From Lutibacter sp. (lineage in GTDB: Bacteria > Bacteroidota > Bacteroidia > Flavobacteriales > Flavobacteriaceae), in assembly GCF_016342705.1 (NCBI RefSeq), contig NZ_JAEINV010000018.1, positions 1 through 64,000 of the forward strand: a DNA stretch of 64,000 nt, in the 5' to 3' direction. Below are positions 43,860-52,080 of the stretch, in pieces. Within the stretch, counting starts at the first letter, position 1; each line of letters starts with the position of its first letter. A program made the translations under genes and the position numbers. A model generated the notes under the pieces. That model was given only the letters and a program-made list of their open reading frames with translations, was not told where the DNA came from and made no database searches.

Positions 43860-45587
43860 ATGGAAAGAATACATTTATTAAATAAACTTTGGGAGTACCA
43901 GCATCAGTTTGGTTACATTTCAAAAAAAGCAATTTCAGAAATTTCTATTTTATTAAATGTTTCTGCAATTGAAATTGAAAGTGTAATTTCATTTTATCAT
44001 TTTTTTCAAAAAAATCCAACAGGAAAACATACCATTTATTTAAGTAACAATATTATTTCTGAATTAAAAGGATTTGCTGAAGTTAAAACTGCTTTTGAAA
44101 AAGAAACTGGTTGTACATTTAATGAACTCGGAAACGAAGAATTTTCTTTGTTTGAAACATCATGTATCGGTTTAAATGATCAAAGTCCAGCTGCACTTAT
44201 AAATTTTCAACCTTTTGCAGATTTAACTCCAAAAAAAGTATCGTTAATAATTCAAAAAATACGAAATGGCGAAAATGTAATAAATTTTGCAAGTAAAGTG
44301 AAAAGTAAAATACATTTTATTCCTACAAATAATAAAGCTGTTATTTTTAAACCTTATGAAATAGGAACAAGTATTAAAGAAGGCTTAAAATATACACCTC
44401 AACAAATAATAGATAAAATTTCTAAATCTAAACTATTGGGCTGTGGTGGCGCTTTTTTTGAAGTAGGCTACAAATGGCAATCCTGCAAAAACAATGAAGC
44501 CGATGCAAAATATATTATTTGCAATGCAGACGAAGGAGAACCCGGAACATTTAAAGATAGAGCTTTGCTTCAACACCTTCCTGGTTTAGTTATTGAAGGC
44601 ATGATTTTAGCAGGTTATGCAACCGGAGCAAGAGAAGGTATTTTCTATTTAAGAGCCGAATATCAATTTTTATTAAAAGAATTGGAACAACAAATTAAAC
44701 AGTTTCATGATAAAAATTTATTGGGAAAAAACATTCAAGAAATTGAAGGTTTTAATTTTGAAATAAGAATTCAATTAGGTGGAGGATCTTATGTTTGCGG
44801 CGCCGCATCTGCATTAATTGAATCTTTAGAAGGTCGCAGAGGAGAACCACCCGTTAGAACTTGGTCTGCGACAAAATACGGCTTTAAAAACAAACCTACA
44901 GTAGTAAACAACGTAGAAACATTAGCTTACGCATCCAGAATTATTGAATTAGGTGAAGATTTCTTTTTAACTATTGGAACACCAAAATCACCGGGAACAA
45001 AATTAATTAGTATATCAGGCGATGTTGCAAAACCAGGTATTTATGAAATTGAATATGGAACCACAATTGGAGATTTATTAAGTATTGAAATGAGCCAAGC
45101 AACATCTCCTTATCTAGTACAAGTTAGTGGGCCATCTGGAGAATGTTTAAATACTACCGAATTCAATCGTAAAATTTGTAAAGAAGATATTTTGTGTGGC
45201 GGTTCATTTATGGTATTTAATAGAAACCGAGACATATTGCAGATTTTAAGAAATTTTATGGAATTTTTTAAAGAAGAATCTTGCGGTGTTTGTACACCTT
45301 GTAGAGCTGGTAATTTTATTTTAACAGAAAAAGTAAAGAAAATTCAACGCGGCTTATGTACACAAGAAGATTTAGATGAAATTCAACAATGGGGAAACAT
45401 AATTAAACTTTCAAGCAGATGCGGATTAGGAAAGGCATCTCCAAATGCTTTAATAATGGCAACTGAAAAGTTTAAAGATTATTTTAATGTAAAAATAGCG
45501 CCAAACAATGGAAACCAAAATGTAGAATTTGATATGGAAAATGCTATTTATGAATTTGATAGTTTAATAAAAGACACACAACTTTAG
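43860..45587 (+). CDS. hoxF: HoxF paralogue 2: diverged diaphorase flavoprotein
   Basis: A 575-residue protein with the same two-domain plan as the preceding gene and clear similarity over its whole length, so the pair arose by duplication. The 4Fe-4S motif is intact (SCGVCTPCRAG, RCGLG). The FMN loop is more altered: GCGGAFFEVGYKW, with Cys195 in place of the usual Arg. The nucleotide-pocket motif reads CG-Ala315-Ala316, so both usual acidic residues are gone. NADEGEPGTFKDR is kept. It lies 14 bp before the HoxU-HoxY fusion and is the copy physically tied to the hydrogenase genes. It may bind NADPH or another partner, or pair with paralogue 1. Confidence 0.88.
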   Translation: MERIHLLNKLWEYQHQFGYISKKAISEISILLNVSAIEIESVISFYHFFQKNPTGKHTIYLSNNIISELKGFAEVKTAFEKETGCTFNELGNEEFSLFETSCIGLNDQSPAALINFQPFADLTPKKVSLIIQKIRNGENVINFASKVKSKIHFIPTNNKAVIFKPYEIGTSIKEGLKYTPQQIIDKISKSKLLGCGGAFFEVGYKWQSCKNNEADAKYIICNADEGEPGTFKDRALLQHLPGLVIEGMILAGYATGAREGIFYLRAEYQFLLKELEQQIKQFHDKNLLGKNIQEIEGFNFEIRIQLGGGSYVCGAASALIESLEGRRGEPPVRTWSATKYGFKNKPTVVNNVETLAYASRIIELGEDFFLTIGTPKSPGTKLISISGDVAKPGIYEIEYGTTIGDLLSIEMSQATSPYLVQVSGPSGECLNTTEFNRKICKEDILCGGSFMVFNRNRDILQILRNFMEFFKEESCGVCTPCRAGNFILTEKVKKIQRGLCTQEDLDEIQQWGNIIKLSSRCGLGKASPNALIMATEKFKDYFNVKIAPNNGNQNVEFDMENAIYEFDSLIKDTQL

Positions 45588-45601
45588 CAAAAATATTAAA
45601 A

Positions 45602-46864
45602 ATGGAAAACATAACCTTTAAATTAGATGGAAGAATTTGCACCGCCGAAAAAGGCTTAAATTTAATTGAAGCTGCAAAACAAAATGGTATCTTTATTCCA
45701 ACTTTATGCCATTTTAAACACTTAAATCCATTAGGAAGTTGCAGAGTTTGCACTGTCAACTTAAATGGCCGTTCAGTTGCTGGATGTACCATTCAAGTTC
45801 AAGAAGGAATGGATATTGAAGTAAATACTATAGAATTACTTGATACCCGAAAAGCCATTTTAGAAATGATGTTTGTTGAAGGAAATCACTTTTGTCCTTC
45901 CTGTGAAAAAAGTGGTGATTGTCAAATGCAAAATTTAGGATACGAAACAGGTATCAGATTTACACGTTTTCCTCACCTATTTGTTGACAGACTGGTAGAT
46001 GCACGTCCAGAACGCATTGTCATCAACCAAAATAGGTGCATTAAATGTAAACGCTGTATTGAAGAAGTAAAAACGGCAGATGGCTATAATGTATTTAGTT
46101 TTACCGAAAGAGGTAACAGCACTAAAGTTTCTATAGATTATAAGCAAGAAGCTAAATTATCTGAAATTGAAGCTGAACGTGCAATGCAAATTTGCCCAAC
46201 AGGTTCTATTTTGGTAAAAGGAAAAACATTCAGTAAACCATTTGGCGATCGTCAATTTGATTTAGGTCCTGAAGGCAAATTATTTTCCTTAGATAAAATT
46301 AAAAAACATAGAACTAAAAATAAGAAAAAACGAATTGCAACCACCTCATTGGCAGGTTGTTTTGGCTGCCACATGTCTATGTTAGATATAGATTTAGGCT
46401 TATTAGATTTATTAGAAGTTGTTGAATTTAACAAATCTCCATTAACTGATCTAAAAAACTTTACAGAACATTGTGATATTGGTTTAATTGAAGGTGGTTG
46501 TTGTAACACAAATAATATTGAAGTTTTAAGAGAGTTCCGTAAACATTGTGATATTTTAGTTTCAGTAGGAGAATGTGCAATTTGGGGCGGATTACCAGCT
46601 ATAAGAAATACTTTTCCACTTGAAGAATGCTTAAGAGAAGCTTATTTAGAATCTATGACAAGTGAAGAAGGAGCTACAATTATCCCTAATCACGAAGACA
46701 TTCCTAAAATATTAAACAAAGTATATTCTAACCACGAAGTGGTAAAAATAGATTATCACATTCCAGGTTGCCCACCAAATGCCAATCATATTTGGAATGT
46801 TGTAAAACATATTTTATTTGAAGAAGAATATTCCATCGCATATCCTGAATTTAAATATGACTAA
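45602..46864 (+). CDS. fused HoxU-HoxY: diaphorase Fe-S subunit plus [NiFe] hydrogenase small subunit
   Basis: A 420-residue fusion. Residues 1-235 are HoxU: a plant-type 2Fe-2S site (Cys36, 47, 50, 62), the His-Cys cluster site (His96, Cys98, 101, 107) and a NuoG N4-like site (CIKCKRC ... QICPTG). A Lys-rich stretch (KKHRTKNKKKRI) near 235-248 joins them. Residues 249-420 are HoxY: Cys253/Cys256 in GCFGCH, GGCC at 298-301, Cys325 in GECA and Cys390 in PGCPPN, giving the proximal 4Fe-4S cluster. HoxU and HoxY are separate genes in Ralstonia and cyanobacteria. The frame is continuous with no slip signal. It lies 14 bp after hoxF2 and 17 bp before hoxH. Confidence 0.93.
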   Translation: MENITFKLDGRICTAEKGLNLIEAAKQNGIFIPTLCHFKHLNPLGSCRVCTVNLNGRSVAGCTIQVQEGMDIEVNTIELLDTRKAILEMMFVEGNHFCPSCEKSGDCQMQNLGYETGIRFTRFPHLFVDRLVDARPERIVINQNRCIKCKRCIEEVKTADGYNVFSFTERGNSTKVSIDYKQEAKLSEIEAERAMQICPTGSILVKGKTFSKPFGDRQFDLGPEGKLFSLDKIKKHRTKNKKKRIATTSLAGCFGCHMSMLDIDLGLLDLLEVVEFNKSPLTDLKNFTEHCDIGLIEGGCCNTNNIEVLREFRKHCDILVSVGECAIWGGLPAIRNTFPLEECLREAYLESMTSEEGATIIPNHEDIPKILNKVYSNHEVVKIDYHIPGCPPNANHIWNVVKHILFEEEYSIAYPEFKYD

Positions 46865-46881
46865 ACCTTAAAAATTTAAAA

Positions 46882-48333
46882 ATGAGTACAAAAAAAATAG
46901 TTATAGAACCAGTAACCAGAGTTGAAGGTCATGGAAAAGTAACCATTAAAATAAATGAAAATGGTAAAGTTGAAGACGCTTTTTTACATATTGTAGAATT
47001 TAGAGGTTTCGAAAAATTTATACAAGGTCATCCCTATTGGGAAGCACCAGTTTTAGTGCAACGTTTGTGTGGTATCTGTCCTGTAAGTCATCATCTTGCA
47101 GCCGCAAAAGCAATTGATCAATTAGTTGGTGTTGATCCTGAAAACTTATCACCTACTGCTACAAAATTGCGTAAATTATTACATTACGGACAAGTATTTC
47201 AGTCTCATGCATTACACTTTTTCTACTTAGCTTCACCAGATATTTTATTTGGTATCAACGCTCCTGCTGAAAAAAGAAATATTGTTGCCGTTGCAGCAGA
47301 AAATAGAGAATTGGCAAAAAAAGGAATTTTAATGCGAAAATTTGGTCAAGAAATAATTAAAGCGCTGGCAGGCAAAAAAATTCACGGAATATTAGCTGTG
47401 CCTGGTGGAGTTCATAAAACATTTACCAAACAAGAACGTCAATATTTTTTAGATGGAATTCAAATTCCAACAATTGATACTATGATTCAATGGTCAAAAG
47501 AAATAATCGACTTTATGAAAAATTATCACACCGAAAATGCTAAATGGATTGATCATTTTGCCGCGTATCCATCAAATCATTTAGGCTTGGTTGATAAAGA
47601 AACAGGGGCTTTAGAATTATACGATGGAAGATTACGTTCTGTTGATTTTGAAGGAAAAGAACTTCTAAATATTGAAGATATTGAATATCGCTACCACTTT
47701 AAAGAAGCTGTAGAGCCTTGGTCATATTTAAAATTTCCTTATATGACAAAATACGGAAGAGAAAATGGATGGAACAGAGTTGGTCCGTTAGCGCGTTTAA
47801 ATACTGCTTCACATATTACAACCCCTTTTGCAGAAATTGAACGACAAATATTTAAGGCATACACAAAAAACAAACCTAACAATATGACCATGCACACACA
47901 TTGGGCACGTTTAATAGAAATGCTACATTGTGCAGAATTAATGAAGGAATTATTACATGATGATGCGTTAATGGGAACCGATTTAGTTAGAAAAGGAACG
48001 CCGAGAAATAAAGGAATTGGTATTATTGAAGCGCCAAGAGGAACCTTAATTCACGAATATCATACTGATGATAAAGGCTTAATCACAAAATGTAATTTAA
48101 TAGTATCTACTACGCATAATAATGAAGCAATGAACCGAGGCGTTAGAGTTGTTGCTCAGGAAGTTTTAAATGATAAACCTGAGATTACTGAACCTATGCT
48201 AAATCAAATTGAAATGGCAATTAGAGCCTACGATCCTTGTTTAAGTTGCGCAACACATGCATTAGGTGAAATGCCTTTAATTGTTCAAATAGAAGACATC
48301 CAAGGAAATTTAATAGATGAAAAAATTAGATAA
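46882..48333 (+). CDS. hoxH: [NiFe] hydrogenase large subunit, NAD-reducing type
   Basis: A 483-residue catalytic subunit. The two nickel motifs are complete: L1 RLCGICPVSHH with Cys63 and Cys66, L2 DPCLSCATHA with Cys453 and Cys456. EPVTRVEGHGK opens the protein as in all large subunits. About 24 residues follow His459 and should be removed by the HoxW-type protease after Ni insertion. The L2 form DPCLSCATHA matches HoxH of soluble NAD-reducing enzymes (group 3d). No signal peptide, so the enzyme is cytoplasmic. The following hoxW overlaps by 17 bp. Confidence 0.95.
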   Translation: MSTKKIVIEPVTRVEGHGKVTIKINENGKVEDAFLHIVEFRGFEKFIQGHPYWEAPVLVQRLCGICPVSHHLAAAKAIDQLVGVDPENLSPTATKLRKLLHYGQVFQSHALHFFYLASPDILFGINAPAEKRNIVAVAAENRELAKKGILMRKFGQEIIKALAGKKIHGILAVPGGVHKTFTKQERQYFLDGIQIPTIDTMIQWSKEIIDFMKNYHTENAKWIDHFAAYPSNHLGLVDKETGALELYDGRLRSVDFEGKELLNIEDIEYRYHFKEAVEPWSYLKFPYMTKYGRENGWNRVGPLARLNTASHITTPFAEIERQIFKAYTKNKPNNMTMHTHWARLIEMLHCAELMKELLHDDALMGTDLVRKGTPRNKGIGIIEAPRGTLIHEYHTDDKGLITKCNLIVSTTHNNEAMNRGVRVVAQEVLNDKPEITEPMLNQIEMAIRAYDPCLSCATHALGEMPLIVQIEDIQGNLIDEKIR

Positions 48334-48760
48334 AACACTTATAATAGGTATTGGAAATAACACTCGCCAAGACGATGGTCTTGGTTGGTGTTTTTTAGAT
48401 AAATTAATGGAAGATGGCTATAATGAAGATCATTTATTATACAAATATCAATTAATGGTGGAAGATGCCGAATTAATTAGCGAGTATGATACTGTTATTT
48501 TTGTTGACGCAAATAAAACTACAAATAACAATGGATTTGCTATTGAACAAATTTATCCTGCGGAAAAAGTAGCCTTTTCTACCCACTCGGTTCCTCCAAA
48601 CCAAATATTAAATTTGTGTGAAACAATTTATGATAAAAAGCCAAAAGCCTATGTAATTAAAATTGATGGCTACAGTTGGAATTTTACTATTAGTTTAACA
48701 AATAAAGCTACAGAAAATTTAAATAATTCTTTGTCCCATTTTAAATCGTTTATATTTTAA
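48317..48760 (+). CDS. hoxW: hydrogenase maturation endopeptidase (HoxW type)
   Basis: A 147-residue protease of the HycI/HybD family that trims the C-terminus of the nickel-loaded large subunit. The N-terminal motif is GIGNNTRQDDGLGW; likely Ni ligands are Asp20, Asp64 in FVDAN and His90 in STHSVPP. It overlaps the end of hoxH by 17 bp, so translation is probably coupled with its substrate. This supports HoxH being matured and active. Confidence 0.9.
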   Translation: MKKLDKTLIIGIGNNTRQDDGLGWCFLDKLMEDGYNEDHLLYKYQLMVEDAELISEYDTVIFVDANKTTNNNGFAIEQIYPAEKVAFSTHSVPPNQILNLCETIYDKKPKAYVIKIDGYSWNFTISLTNKATENLNNSLSHFKSFIF

Positions 48761-48795
48761 ATTTTATTAATTTTAATATTCAATTAAATTTAGTA

Positions 48796-50451
48796 ATGCA
48801 ACCAGAATTTACTCCTAAATTATTTTCATTAATAAAACAGGGAATTTCAAAAAAAACAATTTCAACAGATATTGTAGCCGGTATTATTGTTGGTATTGTA
48901 GCGCTTCCACTCTCAATAGCATTTGCAATTGCTTCAGGTGTTTCACCAGAAAAAGGAATAATAACTGCCATTATTGCAGGTATTTTAATTTCTGCATTTG
49001 GAGGAAGTAGAGTTCAAATTGGCGGTCCAACAGGTGCTTTTATTGTAATAGTTTACGGTATTGTTCAAAAATTTGGTATTGATGGGTTAACCATAGCAAC
49101 TTTTATGGCGGGAGTTATTATTATTGGAATGGGAATTTTAAAACTCGGAAATTTATTAAAATTTATACCTTATTCATTGGTTGTTGGTTTTACCAGTGGA
49201 ATTGCAATTATTATTTTTTCCTCTCAATTAAATGCTTTTTTTGGCCTTGGTATTGAAAAAGTTCCGGCAGATTTTATTGATAAGTGGATTGTTTACTTCA
49301 ATAATTTTAGCAAAATTAACTGGTATTCCTTTTTAATAGCAATTGGAACTGTTTTAATCATTTTAATCTTTCAAAAAATAAGTAAAAAAATTCCAGGTTC
49401 TATAATTGCAATTTTAATAGCTACAATTTCAGTTGTTTATTTTAAATTACCTGTAGAAACTATTGAAAGTAATTTTGGAAATATTTCAGGAAGCTTTTCT
49501 GCTCCATCACTTCCAAATTTTAATTACGAAACTATAAAATCATTAATTCAACCTGCATTTGCAATTGCCATTTTAGGAAGTATAGAATCATTACTTTCTG
49601 CAGTTGTTTCAGATTCTATGATTGGAGGAAAACATAGATCAAATATTGAGTTAATTGCACAAGGTTTTGCAAATATTGTATCGTCATTATTTGGTGGAAT
49701 TCCTGCAACTGGCGCCATAGCAAGAACCGCAACAAATGTAAAAAATGGAGGAAGAACTCCAATTGCTGGAATAATTCACGGATTAGTTTTATTAGCTATC
49801 ATGCTATTATTTGCTCCATACGCAAAACTAATTCCTTTATCTTGTTTAGCTGGAATTTTAGTAATTGTTGCCTATCATATGAGTGAATGGCGACAATTTA
49901 TTTCTATTTTAAAAGGGCACAGAATGGATATCATTATTTTGCTAACAACCTTCTTTTTAACTGTTGTTTTTGATTTAATTATTGCCATTGAAATAGGAAT
50001 TATCCTATCAAGTTTTATGTTTATGAAAAGAATGAGCGAATCTGTTCATATTCAAAATATTACTTCTGAAAACAAATTAAAAGAACAACTTTTTGAGCAG
50101 GAAATACATGATTTACCTAAAGGAGTTCAACTGTTTGAAATTAATGGACCATTATTTTTTGGAGCTGCGCGTCAATTTCAAGAAACTTTAACCAGTTTTA
50201 ATAACGATTGTAAAGTGGTAATTCTCAGAATGCGCTACATTCCAATGATTGACGCAACTGGGTTTCAAAGTTTAAAAGAGATTATTAAAACTTTTAATAA
50301 CAGTGGAATTTTAATCATTTTATCTGGAATTAGCCCAGAATTAAGAAGTGGTTTTAGAAAAAATGGTATTTATGAAATAATTGACAGAAAATACATTGTT
50401 AGTAATATTACTATGGCTGTTTCTAGAGCTAAAACTTATTTAGAAACCTAA
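48796..50451 (+). CDS. SulP-family anion transporter with STAS domain
   Basis: A 551-residue membrane protein. Residues 20-410 are the SulP permease with the signature GIVALPLSIAFAIASGV and GGSRVQIGGPTGAF; residues 430-545 form a cytoplasmic STAS domain (LRMRYIPMIDATGFQSLKEI). Substrates in this family include sulfate, bicarbonate and other anions. It begins 35 bp after hoxW, so it may be co-transcribed with the hydrogenase genes; whether the link is functional is unknown. Its stop overlaps the convergent YjbQ gene by 4 bp. Confidence 0.92.
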   Translation: MQPEFTPKLFSLIKQGISKKTISTDIVAGIIVGIVALPLSIAFAIASGVSPEKGIITAIIAGILISAFGGSRVQIGGPTGAFIVIVYGIVQKFGIDGLTIATFMAGVIIIGMGILKLGNLLKFIPYSLVVGFTSGIAIIIFSSQLNAFFGLGIEKVPADFIDKWIVYFNNFSKINWYSFLIAIGTVLIILIFQKISKKIPGSIIAILIATISVVYFKLPVETIESNFGNISGSFSAPSLPNFNYETIKSLIQPAFAIAILGSIESLLSAVVSDSMIGGKHRSNIELIAQGFANIVSSLFGGIPATGAIARTATNVKNGGRTPIAGIIHGLVLLAIMLLFAPYAKLIPLSCLAGILVIVAYHMSEWRQFISILKGHRMDIIILLTTFFLTVVFDLIIAIEIGIILSSFMFMKRMSESVHIQNITSENKLKEQLFEQEIHDLPKGVQLFEINGPLFFGAARQFQETLTSFNNDCKVVILRMRYIPMIDATGFQSLKEIIKTFNNSGILIILSGISPELRSGFRKNGIYEIIDRKYIVSNITMAVSRAKTYLET

Positions 50452-50870
50452 TTTCCAAAAGCGGTTAACACCAATTTTCTAGCACCACCAAAATCTCGAT
50501 GCTCGCACAAATAAATTCCTTGCCAAATTCCTATATTCAATTTTCCATTTGAAATTGGAATATGCAATGAATTACCTAAAATAGAAGCTTTAATATGAGC
50601 AGGCATATCATCTGGTCCTTCATACGTATGAATATAATAGGGCATATTTTCAGGAACTATTTTATTAAAATGACTTTCAAAATCGGTTCTTACACTGGCA
50701 TCAGCATTTTCATTAATTGTTAAACTTGCTGAAGTATGTTTAATAAAAACCTGTAATTGACCAATAGTTATTTCCTTTAATTCTGGAAAGGCAGCAATAA
50801 TTTCATTTGTAATTAAATGAAAACCTCTTTTTTTAGGTGAAATTTGTATTTCCTTTTGATAAAATTTCAT
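50448..50870 (-). CDS. YjbQ/UPF0047 family protein
   Basis: A 140-residue protein of the UPF0047 group. Marks are KHTSASLTINENAD near residue 48, PDDMPAHIKASILGNSLHIPI and LNIGIWQGIYLCEHRD, which contain the conserved His residues of the metal site. Members have weak thiamine phosphate synthase activity in vitro, but the cell role is not settled. It lies 10 bp after the LhgO-like gene and may share its transcript. Confidence 0.92.
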   Translation of the reverse strand: MKFYQKEIQISPKKRGFHLITNEIIAAFPELKEITIGQLQVFIKHTSASLTINENADASVRTDFESHFNKIVPENMPYYIHTYEGPDDMPAHIKASILGNSLHIPISNGKLNIGIWQGIYLCEHRDFGGARKLVLTAFGN

Positions 50871-50880
50871 GGGATTTAAA

Positions 50881-52080
50881 TTAATTTACTTTGCCAACAA
50901 TTTCATCAGCGATTGATAAACAGGCAGTTGCAGCCGGCGAAGGTGCATTTAACACATGAATATTATTATTGTGATGTATAATTTTAAAATCATCTACCAT
51001 ATTTCCATCAAAATCTATGGCTTGTGCTCTTACACCAGATCTTGCGGTTTGCACTTCATTAACAGTAATAGATGGCATCATTTTTTGAAGTTCTTTCACA
51101 AACAATCGTTTAGAAAAAGCCCTTTTATATTCATCAATTCCTTTACGCCAATGTTTGCCAAATAATTTCCAGGTTCCTTTAAACGTAAGTGCTTCAAAAG
51201 TATCTTTAAAACTAAAACTTGTTCTGTTATAACCTTCGCGTTTAAAAGTAAAAACGGCGTTTGGACCACATTCTATACTTCCATCCACCATTCTGGTAAA
51301 ATGAACTCCGAGAAAAGGAAATTTTGGATCTGGTACTGGATATACTAAGTTTTTAATTTTATGAGCTGCTGCTGGTTTTAACTCAAAATAATCGCCTCTA
51401 AAACCAACAATATGAATGTCTAGTTTTGCATTGTCTTTTTCTGCAATTCTATCGGACTGTAAACCTGCGCAAAAAATAACTTTAGCAGCTTCAAAAGTTT
51501 CTGAATTTGTTTCTAAAATGGTTTTATCTTTTAAAGAAGATATCTTTTTAACTTCACAAGAACTAATTAATCCACTTTCAGAATTTATCGTATTAATTTG
51601 TTGTACAAAAGCTTTACAAACACCCACGTAATCTATAATTCCTGCGGTTGGAACCCAAATGGCTTTTAAACCAACAATAAAAGGTTCTTTTTCTATAATT
51701 TCTTCTGAAGATAAATATTGAATTCCTTCCGTTCCGTTTTCAATTCCTCGGTTAAAAATACCTTCTAAAATTGGTAATTCTTCATTTTTAGTAGCTACAA
51801 TTATTTTCCCACAAACATCAACTTTTACATTATTTTCAACAGCAAAATTCACCAACTGCTTCCCTCCTTTTTTTGAATTTAATGCTTTATAGGAACCTGG
51901 TTTATAGTAAATTCCGGAATGAATTACACCTGAATTTCTACCTGTTTGATGCATTCCTACTTCAGACTCTTTTTCTAAAACAGCAATAGATTTATTTGGG
52001 AATTTTAATTGCAATTTATAGGCGGTTGCCAACCCAACAATTCCGCCTCCAACAATAATAAAATCAAATTTATTGGACAT
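50881..52080 (-). CDS. lhgO: L-2-hydroxyglutarate oxidase (LhgO type)
   Basis: About 399 residues from MSNKFDFIIVGGGIVGLATA. This is a DAO-family flavoprotein with an FAD-binding N-terminus. HQTGRNSGVIHSGIYYKPGS and RAQAIDFDGNMVDDF are typical of LhgO, which oxidises L-2-hydroxyglutarate to 2-oxoglutarate and passes electrons to the quinone pool. I begin at 52080, not at the in-frame ATG at 52098, because the FAD motif follows at once and the overlap with the upstream MFS gene becomes only 11 bp. Confidence 0.9.
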   Translation of the reverse strand: MSNKFDFIIVGGGIVGLATAYKLQLKFPNKSIAVLEKESEVGMHQTGRNSGVIHSGIYYKPGSYKALNSKKGGKQLVNFAVENNVKVDVCGKIIVATKNEELPILEGIFNRGIENGTEGIQYLSSEEIIEKEPFIVGLKAIWVPTAGIIDYVGVCKAFVQQINTINSESGLISSCEVKKISSLKDKTILETNSETFEAAKVIFCAGLQSDRIAEKDNAKLDIHIVGFRGDYFELKPAAAHKIKNLVYPVPDPKFPFLGVHFTRMVDGSIECGPNAVFTFKREGYNRTSFSFKDTFEALTFKGTWKLFGKHWRKGIDEYKRAFSKRLFVKELQKMMPSITVNEVQTARSGVRAQAIDFDGNMVDDFKIIHHNNNIHVLNAPSPAATACLSIADEIVGKVN

